A stretch of DNA of 64,000 nucleotides from Lacinutrix venerupis (GCF_003663945.1 NZ_RCCH01000009.1:1-64000), one strand, 5' to 3'. Shown: positions 18,911 to 28,402, counted from the first letter of the stretch. Notes: generated by a model from the sequence alone, not told the origin. Made by a program: numbers and translations.

Positions 18911-19096
18911 ATGTTTAGTACAGGACAATTAATTTTTGCCATTTGTTTTGCCCTTGTTTTTATTTTAGCTCTAATTTATACTTACAGAAAGGATCTAAAA
19001 TTACACAAACAACATTACAAAGGAACTTTTTGGGTATTAGTTGCTTTTATTTCTTTTATAGGACTTATTGCAGCCATAAAATTTATATTTAAATAA
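18911..19096 (+). CDS. Small two-helix membrane protein
   Basis: A 61-residue protein from the ATG at 18911. An upstream in-frame ATG at 18815 is rejected because it lies within the start of the - strand MazG-like gene and upstream of the TATTTTTG promoter box at 18887-18894. There are two transmembrane segments (LIFAICFALVFILALIY and WVLVAFISFIGLIAAIKF) joined by the basic loop RKDLKLHKQHYKG. It is similar in layout to short uncharacterised Bacteroidota membrane proteins; I cannot assign function. The SRPBCC protein gene follows 55 bases later. Confidence 0.75.
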   Translation: MFSTGQLIFAICFALVFILALIYTYRKDLKLHKQHYKGTFWVLVAFISFIGLIAAIKFIFK

Positions 19097-19151
19097 AACT
19101 TAAATATATAAATTTTGTAAATTTGATAGTAACCAACTTAACTTATTATAT

Positions 19152-20174
19152 ATGAAAGCCATAAAATACATTTTCTTTCTTTTACTTATTGCCATTATTG
19201 CACTAGCAATTTACATTGCTGTTCAACCAAGCGAATTTTCTGTAACAAGAACTCGTACAATAAATGCTCCTGCCGAAGTTATTTTTAACAAAGTAAATAA
19301 TTTTAAAAGTTGGGAGTCTTGGTCATCATGGGTAGAAAAAGAACCTAGTATAAAAATAACGTTACCAGAACAAACAATTGGAGAAGGCGCTAGCTATACT
19401 TGGGAAGGTAAAGAAGGTATTGGCACTATGAAAACTGTTGAAACAAACGCAAATAAATCTATAACACAAGTTATGCAAGTTGGAGAATATCCAAAATCTG
19501 ATGTGGCTTGGAAATTTACACCAAATACTAATGGATCTACAGATGTTACATGGAGTATTTCTGGAAAAAATTTGCCTTTCGATTTTAAAGCCTACACGGC
19601 TTTTATAGGAGGAATGGAAGAACTTATTGGTCCTGATTACGAACGTAGCTTAGAAAAACTTGATAGCATTGTTATTAACGACATGAAAAAATATAACATT
19701 GTTGTAGATAGCGAAACAACACAACATAGCGGTGGTTATTATATATACAATACCACAGCAACAACATTTCAGGATTTCCAATCTAAAATGGCAACTATGC
19801 TTCCTGAAGTTATAAATTATGCATTAAAAAATAACATTACAATGGCTGGCGCACCATATATTTTATACCATAAATGGGATGAAGAAAACAATGCTGTTAT
19901 GTTTTCTTGTTGTGTACCTACAACTGCAAAAGTTATTACTACAGATAGCAATATCTTAACTGGTCAATTAGAACCTTTTAAGGCTGTAAAAACAACATTA
20001 ACTGGTGACTATAGCAACTTAAAAGAAGCTTGGGAAAAAGCAACAATTACAATTGCAAAAAGCGGTTTAGAACAAGATGAAGATGGACCTAATATAGAAG
20101 CATACTTAAACTCGCCAATAAACACACCAAATCCAGCAAACTTAAAAACTGAAATTTATATCGCTGTAAAATAG
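19152..20174 (+). CDS. SRPBCC-fold and GyrI-like effector-binding fusion protein
   Basis: A 340-residue protein. One N-terminal transmembrane or signal-anchor helix (FFLLLIAIIALAIYIAV) is followed by a START/SRPBCC domain at about 25-175 (RTRTINAPAEVIFNKVNNF, WESWSSWVEKEP, then TWSISGKNLPF). The C-terminal GyrI-like/AraC effector-binding domain spans about 180-340 and ends NPANLKTEIYIAVK. Both domains bind small hydrophobic ligands in known families. The pairing is common in Bacteroidota, with no defined ligand. It is probably membrane-anchored facing the periplasm, which is unusual for a GyrI-like domain. Confidence 0.8.
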   Translation: MKAIKYIFFLLLIAIIALAIYIAVQPSEFSVTRTRTINAPAEVIFNKVNNFKSWESWSSWVEKEPSIKITLPEQTIGEGASYTWEGKEGIGTMKTVETNANKSITQVMQVGEYPKSDVAWKFTPNTNGSTDVTWSISGKNLPFDFKAYTAFIGGMEELIGPDYERSLEKLDSIVINDMKKYNIVVDSETTQHSGGYYIYNTTATTFQDFQSKMATMLPEVINYALKNNITMAGAPYILYHKWDEENNAVMFSCCVPTTAKVITTDSNILTGQLEPFKAVKTTLTGDYSNLKEAWEKATITIAKSGLEQDEDGPNIEAYLNSPINTPNPANLKTEIYIAVK

Positions 20175-20201
20175 ACATAGCAGATCTTCTTTAATAAAAA
20201 A

Positions 20202-22280
20202 TCAACTTTCCTTTAAACATATTGTTTTAGGCAAGTTTTTACCATCATGCATCTCTCTACTATGAATTACAGTTCTTGGTTTTGCAAATATGCTAATTAC
20301 TCCACAGTTTTTTGTAGACGATGCAGTAAAATTAAATGTTCCTGAAAACTCTGTTTCTGTAAGATCTGTAGGAATTACATGCTCTAAAATATTAACACCA
20401 GATTCGTTTATAGACGTACTTAAACGATAATATTCTATATGGCTTTCTGAAACAGAAAAATTACCACTTATTGGCAGACCTTTTACAAAATGAGAACAAT
20501 CACCATAATTTGTAATATTTAACTCCAAATCTGGATTACTATTATCCATTTGAATAACTTTACTTGACGATGTCCCATCTGTATGTTCAATAGTTACTCT
20601 TATTAAATCGTTTGTTCCTGGATAAAATTTAGCTACTGCGTTTAAAGAGTTATTGGTAGCATCTCCATAATAAGTATATTCTTTTGTTATTGAATTAGCG
20701 TGAGAAACATTAAAAACATTATCCATTACAAAAGAATTATCCACATAATAACTATCTCCAGTATTTAAATTATCGACTCTTACTTTATAGCGCTGACCGT
20801 TAAATTTATTAGTTTTTGCTTCTACAATAATTAAACCTCCAAAAGCGCTTCTATTAGTAACCTCCAAACCAGTAAATCTAAAATGTGCACTTGGCATAGT
20901 TAACCCATTTGCTCCTATCCAGTTTACATCTACTCCACCAATAGCAACTATTTCCGGTCCATTTCCTATAGTAGCTTTTTCTGGTTGAATTTGTACATAA
21001 GACTCTAGTATATTTCCCCAACGAGAACACTCCATACCTTGTGGCTCAACATTCCAAGATAATATTGCCTTTACTTTTAACACTTGTGGATTTCCGCACT
21101 CTTGTTTTAAATCATCAAATTTATAAGGCAGTACTGCAGAGTAAAAAATTCCATTATCTGGAACACCTGGAATATCGTAAACGTTTACGTATGTTGTACC
21201 AGCATGTATCCATTCGCAATTTTCTTCGGTTTGTATCCAAAAAGAAACATATTCTTTACTTCCGTCTGTACATAATCCACCATTATAACCAGAAGATTTA
21301 TTAACTTTAAATGTTCCTATTAAAGCTTGTCTATTATAATCTGCACCAACACATACTAATTCTTCGAATTCTGTGTCGCAGTTTACATTATTAAATTCTG
21401 CTAAACTGTCTAATAAATCCCAATTATTTACTTCAAAAATATTCGAAATATTATTTAACTCTATATGATTTGGAGCCTTTATAACACTTTGCAATTCTTT
21501 AATACCAAAACGGTGTGGTTTAATTTTATTCTTATTATACAAAACTGAAAGCTCCGAAAAATTTAGCGTCTTTGGTTTTATTGCTGCTTTTGCTTTTTTA
21601 ATAGCTAAAAGTTTTTCGGGTTGTTGTAATGTTAATTGATTTAATGATAAACTAGGATTTAAAATTATCGAATTTAAAATATCATCAACTTCTAAAATTG
21701 GAAAATCTGGTAAAAAGAATTTATAAGGCTCTATTTGAATTTGAGCATCTTTAGTATCGCTCCAAACATAAGTACCAATTTCTAAATCTGGATCATTAGG
21801 CTCTGGAACAGTATTCCAAGATAATACCGCTCTTACCATTGGCAAGTTAGGCACAGAACAAAATTTTCTTTTAGATTCTATATCTAATCTTGCTACATAA
21901 GTAATTGGCTTTTCGTCTTGATTATCACAATCTTTCTCTGTAGGAATATCGTGTACATTAACACCTACTACTCCCATATCTTGCCAACCATCTCCATCTT
22001 GATAATCTATATAAAACCTAACATACTCGTAAGATCCATTTTCGCAAAGAGAACCAGAATAACCACTAGATCTCTTAATGTTAATAGTTGCTGTTAGCTG
22101 TTGTTTTTTAGAGTTATAGCCAATACAACCTAAAGATTCAAATGTGGTGTTCATTTTTTGAGCAAAAAAATCTAAAGATGTTTTTAGTTTAAGCTTAGAA
22201 AGGTTTTTTCCTCCTAAAGACAAAAATGGTTTAAATTCTTGTCTAGCAACCAATAGTTGCTTTTCGTTTAAAGTTTTCAT
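20202..22280 (-). CDS. Uncharacterised protein with an internal two-fold domain repeat
   Basis: A 692-residue protein I do not recognise. Two homologous modules are visible. Module 1 (about 50-185) contains SGYSGSLCENGSYEYVRFYI, VGVNVHDIP and VRAVLSWNTVPEP. Module 2 (about 305-430) contains SGYNGGLCTDGSKEYVSFWI, TYVNVYDIPGVP and VKAILSWNVEPQG. A third, unrelated beta-rich region fills about 440-690. No signal peptide or lipobox is seen at MKTLNEKQLLVARQEF, so it should be cytoplasmic or exported by an unrecognised route. Each module holds conserved cysteines. Neighbours (SRPBCC protein, crcB) give no hint. It stands alone with a 220-base upstream spacer. Confidence 0.7.
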   Translation of the reverse strand: MKTLNEKQLLVARQEFKPFLSLGGKNLSKLKLKTSLDFFAQKMNTTFESLGCIGYNSKKQQLTATINIKRSSGYSGSLCENGSYEYVRFYIDYQDGDGWQDMGVVGVNVHDIPTEKDCDNQDEKPITYVARLDIESKRKFCSVPNLPMVRAVLSWNTVPEPNDPDLEIGTYVWSDTKDAQIQIEPYKFFLPDFPILEVDDILNSIILNPSLSLNQLTLQQPEKLLAIKKAKAAIKPKTLNFSELSVLYNKNKIKPHRFGIKELQSVIKAPNHIELNNISNIFEVNNWDLLDSLAEFNNVNCDTEFEELVCVGADYNRQALIGTFKVNKSSGYNGGLCTDGSKEYVSFWIQTEENCEWIHAGTTYVNVYDIPGVPDNGIFYSAVLPYKFDDLKQECGNPQVLKVKAILSWNVEPQGMECSRWGNILESYVQIQPEKATIGNGPEIVAIGGVDVNWIGANGLTMPSAHFRFTGLEVTNRSAFGGLIIVEAKTNKFNGQRYKVRVDNLNTGDSYYVDNSFVMDNVFNVSHANSITKEYTYYGDATNNSLNAVAKFYPGTNDLIRVTIEHTDGTSSSKVIQMDNSNPDLELNITNYGDCSHFVKGLPISGNFSVSESHIEYYRLSTSINESGVNILEHVIPTDLTETEFSGTFNFTASSTKNCGVISIFAKPRTVIHSREMHDGKNLPKTICLKES

Positions 22281-22500
22281 AATAAATAAAAATTAAATAG
22301 CGCACCTACTCTATTTTGGCTTTTCAGTTTCCGCCAAATTTCTAATGGCTTAATATATGTTTACCAATAGAACACACCATTTAATACACTAATAACAAAA
22401 TAGTTAACACTATATATGTTAAAATTTAAATTCTAAAAAAAATTACATTCTATAAGAAGATTAGAAAAAAATAGATAATATTGCAGTACATTTTTTTTAT

Positions 22501-22872
22501 ATGAAAAACATTTTACTTGTATTTATTGGTGGTGGCTTTGGAAGCGTAATGCGCTATTTATTAGGTAAGTTTTTAAATAATTCAGAAAACGGTATTCCAT
22601 ATGGTACCTTTGCTGCAAACATTTTAGGAAGTTTATTAATTGGTATTATTTTAGGTATTGCATTAAAAAACAACACATTAACACAAAACCATACATTACT
22701 ATTAGCTACAGGTTTTTGTGGAGGTTTTACCACCTTTTCTACTTTTGCCTACGAAAATCATGTATTTTTAAAAGCTGGCGATTTTACAAGTTTTGCTATT
22801 TATACCATTAGTAGTTTTGTAATGGGCTTTTTAGCGGTATTTGGCGGCATGTATTTAGCAAAAAGTTTTTAA
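22501..22872 (+). CDS. crcB: Fluoride ion channel CrcB/FluC
   Basis: A 123-residue protein with four transmembrane helices, normal for the family. Motifs include GGGFGSVMRYLLGKF in helix 1, GTFAANILGSLLIG in helix 2 (conserved Asn lining the pore) and GFCGGFTTFSTFAYE, the TM3 signature that binds the central sodium and fluoride. As a dual-topology dimer it exports fluoride. The 220 bases upstream show no recognisable fluoride riboswitch. The stop codon overlaps the end of the convergent DUF1684 gene by 4 bases. Confidence 0.95.
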   Translation: MKNILLVFIGGGFGSVMRYLLGKFLNNSENGIPYGTFAANILGSLLIGIILGIALKNNTLTQNHTLLLATGFCGGFTTFSTFAYENHVFLKAGDFTSFAIYTISSFVMGFLAVFGGMYLAKSF

Positions 22873-23474
22873 TGCTTTTTATAAGCTTTTACTCCTGCCG
22901 TTACACTAATATTTATAGCATTTTCTAATGGCACTATTGGGCAAGAATATTTTGGATCGTACGCACAATAAGGATTATAACTTTTATTAAAATCTATTAC
23001 TATAGAGTCTCCTTCTGGAATTCGTAAGTCTATATAACGACCTCCTCCATAAGTTGTTTCGCCGTTAGTATTATCTATATAAGGCAGAAATAAATAATCT
23101 TCAAAACCTTCTTCTTGCATTAATTCTTGACCTTGGTAAACATTAAGCTTATATTCTTTATTATTTATTTGAAAGCTTAAAATACCATAAACTCGCTCTT
23201 TAGATATACGGCTAGTAGAAGTTTCCATATTAAACCACTTAGAGTCTGGTGTTCTTTTTAAATGAGCTTTAACAACAAAAGTTGAGTCGAATTCAAAAAA
23301 ATCTAAAGCCTTAAATGTTTTTCTATCTTTTGAGGTTAGAGGCGATTTTGAAGCATCTTTAAATTTAGAATTTTGCTCTCTTTGGTAGGCTGTATCGCCT
23401 AAAATAGGTTCCTTGTTTTGTCCACAACTTAACACCGAAACACAAAGTAATACTAAACAAAAAATATATTTCAT
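22869..23474 (-). CDS. DUF1684 domain lipoprotein
   Basis: A 201-residue protein with a lipobox signal (MKYIFCLVLLCVSVLSC). The DUF1684 core follows: KDRKTFKALDFFEFD, KWFNMETSTSR, YGILSFQINNKEYKLNVYQ, the FLPYIDNTNGETTYGGGRY loop and the hallmark YNPYCAYDPKYSCPIVP near the C-terminus. The family is widespread and uncharacterised; the fixed NPYCAY and CP pattern suggests a bound metal or ligand. The last bases overlap the convergent crcB stop. Confidence 0.85.
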   Translation of the reverse strand: MKYIFCLVLLCVSVLSCGQNKEPILGDTAYQREQNSKFKDASKSPLTSKDRKTFKALDFFEFDSTFVVKAHLKRTPDSKWFNMETSTSRISKERVYGILSFQINNKEYKLNVYQGQELMQEEGFEDYLFLPYIDNTNGETTYGGGRYIDLRIPEGDSIVIDFNKSYNPYCAYDPKYSCPIVPLENAINISVTAGVKAYKKH

Positions 23475-23651
23475 TCTATTTTATTTACATCAAAAATACA
23501 ACTTTAAAAAAAAATGTTTAGCTTTGGTGTATTAAAAGATAAATAACAATGAATTTAGTCATTAAATTATATAAGCAATATACCACTTGTACTTTTACAA
23601 GGCGGGCTTCTTATATTTTATAATGATGTAGATATCAATTAATATAATATT

Positions 23652-23679
23652 AAAAGTCCAACTTCGTAGTTGGACTTTT
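23652..23679. terminator. Strong hairpin between divergent genes
   Basis: The stem AAAAGTCCAACT/AGTTGGACTTTT has 12 perfect pairs and a 4-base loop TCGT, followed by TATATTTT. It lies between two divergently transcribed genes, where a terminator is not expected, so some short transcript may end here. The rest of the 270-base spacer holds only a 24-codon ORF at 23550-23624. Confidence 0.55.
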
Positions 23680-23744
23680 ATATTTTAAGCCTATTACGAA
23701 TTAAACTTTTATAAATGATGTAACAGAAAAAAACCAACCAAACC

Positions 23745-24983
23745 ATGAAAAAACTATTTAATAACTACTTAAACACCTTTAAAGGTCTCTCTCAAGAAGT
23801 ATGGTGGCTAGCATTAATAACTTTTATTAATCGAGCTGGCACAATGGTAATTCCATTTTTATCAATTTATTTAACAGAAGATTTAAACCTTTCTTTAGAA
23901 AAAGTAGGCTGGATAATGACCTGTTTTGGTCTAGGCTCTGTAATTGGAACTTGGTTAGGTGGAAAATTAACAGATGTTATAGGTTTCTACAAGGTTATGG
24001 TTTGCAGCCTATTCTTAACTGGTATCCTTTTTATTGCCGTGCAATATTTAAAAACATTCGAAACACTATGCATTGGCATCTTTTTATTAATGATAGTTGC
24101 CGATACTTTTAGACCTGCAATGTTTGTTGCAATGAGCACCTATAGTAAACCAGAAAACAAAACAAGAAGTGTAACATTAATACGTTTAGCTATAAATTTA
24201 GGTTTCTCAGCAGGTCCTGCATTGGGCGGATTAATTATTACAACTTTAGACTATTCTGGGCTATTTTGGACAGATGGTATAACGTGTATTATTGCTACAA
24301 TAGTTTTATTTAATGTATTAAACCCAAAGAAAGCAAAGGTTCAAGATAAGCTAGAAGTAGAAAATCCAAAATCTGTATATTCAAATAAACCATTTATAAT
24401 ATTCTTTTTTGCAATGTTAATTTTTGCAGTAGTATTCTTTCAATACTTCTCTGCAATGCCATTATATTATAAAGATGTTCATTTTTTAAACAAAATTGAA
24501 ATAGGCTTACTATTAGGTGCTAATGGTTTTTTTATATTTTTATTTGAAATGCCATTAATTAGCTGGCTTGAAAAAAGCGGTTACAACAAAATAACATTAA
24601 TTTTATTTGGAGCATTATTAACAGGTTTAAGCTTTTTAGTATTAAACCTTACCACCTGGTCTGGAATATTAATTATAGGAATGTTATTAATGACTGTAGG
24701 AGAAATGATAGCATTTCCATTCTCTAATGCGTATGCAATGGAGCAAGCTAAAAATGGAAACCAAGGCGAATATATGGCAATGTATATTATGTCTTTTTCA
24801 ATTGCTAGCGTATTTGGTTTTAACGCAGGATTACAAATAGTATCTGGTATAGGTTTTAATAATACATGGTTAATAATGACAGCGCTTTCTAGTATTTGTA
24901 TTTTACTTTTATTTGTTTTAAAATTATATATGAAGAAAAAAACTAATAATAATGAACTTAAACCAAGTCACAATAGTCACTGA
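23745..24983 (+). CDS. MFS transporter (MdtH/YfcJ-like sugar or drug exporter family)
   Basis: A 412-residue major facilitator with about twelve transmembrane helices. The signature loop between TM2 and TM3 reads GTWLGGKLTDVIGFYKVMV (the motif A GxxxD pattern). LIRLAINLGFSAGPALGGLI in TM5 resembles the antiporter motif of drug exporters. The long central loop (NPKKAKVQDKLEVENPKS) separates the two six-helix halves. The substrate is unknown. The VOC protein gene begins inside its last 32 bases in another frame, so the two are translationally coupled and may act together, for example in handling a toxic small molecule (inference). Confidence 0.85.
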   Translation: MKKLFNNYLNTFKGLSQEVWWLALITFINRAGTMVIPFLSIYLTEDLNLSLEKVGWIMTCFGLGSVIGTWLGGKLTDVIGFYKVMVCSLFLTGILFIAVQYLKTFETLCIGIFLLMIVADTFRPAMFVAMSTYSKPENKTRSVTLIRLAINLGFSAGPALGGLIITTLDYSGLFWTDGITCIIATIVLFNVLNPKKAKVQDKLEVENPKSVYSNKPFIIFFFAMLIFAVVFFQYFSAMPLYYKDVHFLNKIEIGLLLGANGFFIFLFEMPLISWLEKSGYNKITLILFGALLTGLSFLVLNLTTWSGILIIGMLLMTVGEMIAFPFSNAYAMEQAKNGNQGEYMAMYIMSFSIASVFGFNAGLQIVSGIGFNNTWLIMTALSSICILLLFVLKLYMKKKTNNNELKPSHNSH

Positions 24984-25329
24984 AAACACAAGACAACTAG
25001 TTTCATTTTATAAAAAATTAGGTTTAAAATTAATTGTAGATGCTTTGCCTCGCTATGCTAGATTAGAATGTCCAGACGGTGAGGCAACATTATCTATATG
25101 TTTTACAGATGATATTTTATTAAAAAACAATACAACACTTTATTTTGAAAACGATGAGCTTGACTCTGTTGTTAACAAACTTCAAGATAAAGGTATTACA
25201 TTTAGTCAATTACCAAAAAATGAGTCTTGGTTATGGCGCGAAGCCAAACTCCAAGATCCAGATGGTAATAATATTATACTCTTTAAAGCTGGTGAAAATC
25301 GAAAAAATCCACCTTGGCGAATTAATTAA
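24952..25329 (+). CDS. VOC family protein (glyoxalase/bleomycin-resistance fold)
   Basis: A 125-residue protein with paired beta-alpha-beta-beta-beta modules of the vicinal oxygen chelate fold. It opens MNLNQVTIVTENTRQLVSFYKKLGLKL, contains LYFENDELDSVVNKLQDKGI, and ends with the typical REAKLQDPDGNNIILF. Whether it is a metal enzyme or a binding-type resistance protein cannot be told. The start lies 32 bases inside the end of the MFS gene, implying coupling. The 3' end overlaps the convergent CocE-like gene by 8 bases. Confidence 0.88.
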   Translation: MNLNQVTIVTENTRQLVSFYKKLGLKLIVDALPRYARLECPDGEATLSICFTDDILLKNNTTLYFENDELDSVVNKLQDKGITFSQLPKNESWLWREAKLQDPDGNNIILFKAGENRKNPPWRIN

Positions 25330-27268
25330 CTAAAACTGAAAATTCAATATTAGAAGCATTAAATACGGTATGTGTTTGGTTTTTAAAATCGCTCTCTTTT
25401 GCTTTGTAAATATTTGGCACAAAAGTTTGTGGATTTAAATCTATAAGCGGAAACCAAGTACTTTGAACCTGAATTTGTAATTTGTGTCCTGCTTTTATTG
25501 TATGAAAAACATCTTGTAATTTAATAGTTACATCTGTTGTTTTATTAGGCTCAAATGGTTCTGGTTTTTCAAAACTATTTCTAAAACGACCACGCATAAC
25601 TTCGCTCCTTACCATCATGTGGTAGTTACTAAGTTTTAAGTGATCTTGCATACCGGCTTCTTGCTCTTCAATATCTCCAGGATGTACGTCTACAACTTTA
25701 ACAATCCAATCTGCATCTGTACCTGTTGTTGCTACTTTTAAATTTGCTAAAATATCTCCTGCTAAGGTTAAATCTTTCTTTAGTGGTTCGGTTTCAAAAA
25801 CCAATACATCTGGGCGTCTTGCAGCAAAACGTTGGTCGTCTGTCATGTATTTTCTTGGTGTAAATACGGTTTTAATATCTTCAGAATATGGCACTGGTCT
25901 TTTTAAATCACTAATAAAAACCTCTTTAGTATTTCCTTTTTTTGTTGTTGCTAATTCTTGATTAGCGTTTAAATACATTTTTTGTTTTGTAACATTTGCT
26001 GGTGGCCAAGCATTAAAACTACTCCAATCCTTTTTTCCTGAATCAAAAACATAAGCTTCTGGCAAGCCAGAGTTTTTATCTCCATTTCCTTTTAAAAAAT
26101 GATTAAAAAACTTTGTTTCTACTTGTTTTTGGTAATTAAGAGATATCGAGTCTCCAAAGAAATAATTACCTACATAGTTTTTTTCATCACTTTTAGACCA
26201 ACGACCATGATCCCAAGGTCCAAAAACAATAGTATTATAAGCTTCAGGATTATTTTTCTCGATAGCTTTGTAGGTTTCCAATGGCCCGTATAAATCTTCG
26301 GCATCAAAAAAACCACCAACAATCATAGTTGCTACTGTAGGTTTTGAGTGTTTTAAATTTTGAATAAGTCCTTTTGGTTTCCAAACACTATCATAGTTTG
26401 GGTGTTCTATAATTTCTTTCCAAAACACATCATCAATTCTATCTGTTTTAGCTACCGATTTATCATCTAAAGTTTCATATTGAAAATAGCTATTTAAATT
26501 GCTAAGTGGTCCTGCATCTAAGAAAAATTGATATTGATCTTGCGTTGGTAAATTTGGCAATTTATACCATGCAGAATCTGTTGGTTTATTTTTTGTGGTT
26601 CCAAATAATGAAACTGCTCTAAAATAACTTAATAAAAAAGCACCGTTGTGGTGAAAATCGTCAAAAAAGAAATCGCCAATACACGCTTGTGGTGACGCTG
26701 CCTTAAGCGCTGGATGCGCATCTATAGTTGAGTATGTCGCATAAAAACCTGGATAGCTAATTCCCCAAGTACCAACACGACCATTATTATTTTCAACGTT
26801 TTTTACAAGCCAATCTATAGTATCATAAGTGTCTGACGATTCATCAATATCGTTATTATCTTTTTTATTGGGAATATAAGCTCGCATATTATCGTAAACA
26901 CCTTCACTCATCCAACGCCCACGAACATCTTGATAAACAATAATGTTTCCTTCTTTCATTAAATGTACATTTGGACCAATTTTTTCCTTAAATTTATTTT
27001 CACCATATGGTTGACTGCTATATGGTGTTCTCATCATTATTATTGGATACACTTTACTTGTATCTTTCGGAGAATAAATTGTTGTATGCAGTTTTATACC
27101 ATCACGCATGGCAATATTAACCTCTTTTTTGGTATAATTATCTTGTACATAAGTATCTACTTCTTGAGTCGTTGCTATTGTTGTCGTTGTTGTTGTCGTT
27201 GTTAAATCTTTTTTACAAGAAGTAAATAGAAATAAAAGTGCAATAACGATTTTAAAAAAATGTTTCAT
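25322..27268 (-). CDS. CocE/NonD-type acyl hydrolase (X-Pro dipeptidyl-peptidase family) lipoprotein
   Basis: A 648-residue enzyme from the ATG at 27268. That start gives a proper lipoprotein signal (MKHFFKIVIALLFLFTSC); the longer frame from 27316 would add 16 residues ahead of it. A run of seven Thr follows the lipobox. The alpha/beta-hydrolase part has RDGIKLHTTIYSP, YQDVRGRW, GTWGISYPGFYAT (Gly-x-Ser-x-Gly nucleophile elbow) and FGPWDHGRWS with the catalytic His. The C-terminal jelly-roll domain contains KVVDVHPGD and LQIQVQSTWFPLIDLNPQTF. The likely role is periplasmic hydrolysis of acyl-ester or peptide substrates, such as glutaryl-7-ACA acylase or XPDAP-like reactions. Confidence 0.88.
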   Translation of the reverse strand: MKHFFKIVIALLFLFTSCKKDLTTTTTTTTIATTQEVDTYVQDNYTKKEVNIAMRDGIKLHTTIYSPKDTSKVYPIIMMRTPYSSQPYGENKFKEKIGPNVHLMKEGNIIVYQDVRGRWMSEGVYDNMRAYIPNKKDNNDIDESSDTYDTIDWLVKNVENNNGRVGTWGISYPGFYATYSTIDAHPALKAASPQACIGDFFFDDFHHNGAFLLSYFRAVSLFGTTKNKPTDSAWYKLPNLPTQDQYQFFLDAGPLSNLNSYFQYETLDDKSVAKTDRIDDVFWKEIIEHPNYDSVWKPKGLIQNLKHSKPTVATMIVGGFFDAEDLYGPLETYKAIEKNNPEAYNTIVFGPWDHGRWSKSDEKNYVGNYFFGDSISLNYQKQVETKFFNHFLKGNGDKNSGLPEAYVFDSGKKDWSSFNAWPPANVTKQKMYLNANQELATTKKGNTKEVFISDLKRPVPYSEDIKTVFTPRKYMTDDQRFAARRPDVLVFETEPLKKDLTLAGDILANLKVATTGTDADWIVKVVDVHPGDIEEQEAGMQDHLKLSNYHMMVRSEVMRGRFRNSFEKPEPFEPNKTTDVTIKLQDVFHTIKAGHKLQIQVQSTWFPLIDLNPQTFVPNIYKAKESDFKNQTHTVFNASNIEFSVLVN

Positions 27269-27425
27269 TAAAGTAATTGATTGTTTAGATTGAATAAATT
27301 TACAAAAACAATTCATCTATATAATTAATTAAAAAATATAGTTTATCTTTTTAAGATTTTAATAAGAAAATAGGTGATTAAATAATAGTAGAATAATGCC
27401 TAAATTTAATTGCAGAAAAAAGACT

Positions 27426-27896
27426 TTAAAGTTTTGTTGTATCTAACAAGCGACTATCGATATCTAAATCTGAAATTTTAATAATCTTTAATTTATCAAT
27501 ATCCTTATGTTTTGGGTTTACCAAAATATTATTAGCTATCGGTAATATAGCACAAGGAACTTTTAATGCTAATTTTTTATTTTCTTTTAAAAAAGTTGTT
27601 CCAAAATTAACTGTACTACTTTTAGGAGGATTATCTCTCCAATCTTTATCTAAGTCTTTTAACTTTAAACTTTTATTAACCATCGTGTCTGGAATTTCTA
27701 CTTCCATATAACCAAAATCGTTTGATAAATATTTAAAATCAAGATGTACTAAAACCTCTAAAAGGCTTGTAGATAGACTATCTGAAAAATAGAGCATAGC
27801 CATACCTTTTTTATTCCAACGACCACCGTAAAGCCTTGAGCCTTCTCCAGATAAATCTTCTAAATATTGTTTTTTAGCTATTCTAAAACCACGCAT
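27426..27896 (-). CDS. RES family toxin (NAD+-degrading)
   Basis: A 156-residue RES domain. The family's name-giving residues appear as the Arg in RLYGGRWNKKG, the Glu in SLLEVLVHL and the Ser in PPKSSTVNFGTTFL. The C-terminal VPCAILPIANNILVNPKHKD is also typical. Members of this group degrade NAD+ and act as type II toxins held by a cognate Xre-type antitoxin. The gene begins 2 bases after the antitoxin stop, the standard antitoxin-first order. In the family the ILP motif usually reads VPS..P.E.N; here it is VPCAILPIAN. Confidence 0.88.
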   Translation of the reverse strand: MRGFRIAKKQYLEDLSGEGSRLYGGRWNKKGMAMLYFSDSLSTSLLEVLVHLDFKYLSNDFGYMEVEIPDTMVNKSLKLKDLDKDWRDNPPKSSTVNFGTTFLKENKKLALKVPCAILPIANNILVNPKHKDIDKLKIIKISDLDIDSRLLDTTKL

Positions 27897-27898
27897 AA

Positions 27899-28402
27899 TT
27901 AAGAATAAACACCAAACTCTATACGACCTAAAACATCTAAAATTAATGCAGTACCAAAACTAGTATCCAGCAAACTAATAGGCTTATTATAATTTAAAAC
28001 GCGAATATCGCTATGTAACCAAGAGGTAAAATTATCTAGCGTTCCTAACACTTCTATACCACGAGAAACGACTTGGGCTATTTCTAAAATTTGTTCTGTA
28101 CTATATACGTTTAATAAATCGTTATCGTTTTTACGTTGTATAGTACGATGCGAAACATGTATTAAATCGCTCATGTACTCCATAGAGATACCTAAAAGTT
28201 TACTAAGCGTTAAAACCGCAGACTTTGGTAAGCCCTTTCTAGTAATTTGAATAAGATCGAAATCACTGTTTATATCTTGAGAGATATTTGCGCTACCGCC
28301 TAAAACACTAATAATTCTATGATATTTATTGTCTAAGCCATAAAAGGTTTCTGGCTCATTTGCTAAGTTTTGGATACTTGTTTCTTGTTTATACGGCTTC
28401 AT
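27899..28402 (-). CDS. Xre/MbcA/ParS-type antitoxin
   Basis: A 167-residue antitoxin from the ATG at 28402 (MKPYKQETSIQNLANEPE). The frame is open to an ATG at 28432, but the -7 promoter box at 28420-28427 lies downstream of that codon, so it is not used. The middle part (ESxx-type helix-turn-helix around KSAVLTLSKLLGISMEYMSD and HVSHRTIQRK) fits the Xre-like DNA-binding domain. The C-terminal SWLHSDIRVLNY through GTALILDVLGRIEFGVY is the MbcA/ParS toxin-binding domain. It probably autorepresses its own operon. Confidence 0.88.
   Translation of the reverse strand: MKPYKQETSIQNLANEPETFYGLDNKYHRIISVLGGSANISQDINSDFDLIQITRKGLPKSAVLTLSKLLGISMEYMSDLIHVSHRTIQRKNDNDLLNVYSTEQILEIAQVVSRGIEVLGTLDNFTSWLHSDIRVLNYNKPISLLDTSFGTALILDVLGRIEFGVYS

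Noticed and set aside
22281-22500. Fluoride riboswitch expected in front of crcB
   Set aside because: The AT-rich 220-base spacer has no GGnGAUGGnGUUCC-type core or pseudoknot arms, so no riboswitch can be supported.
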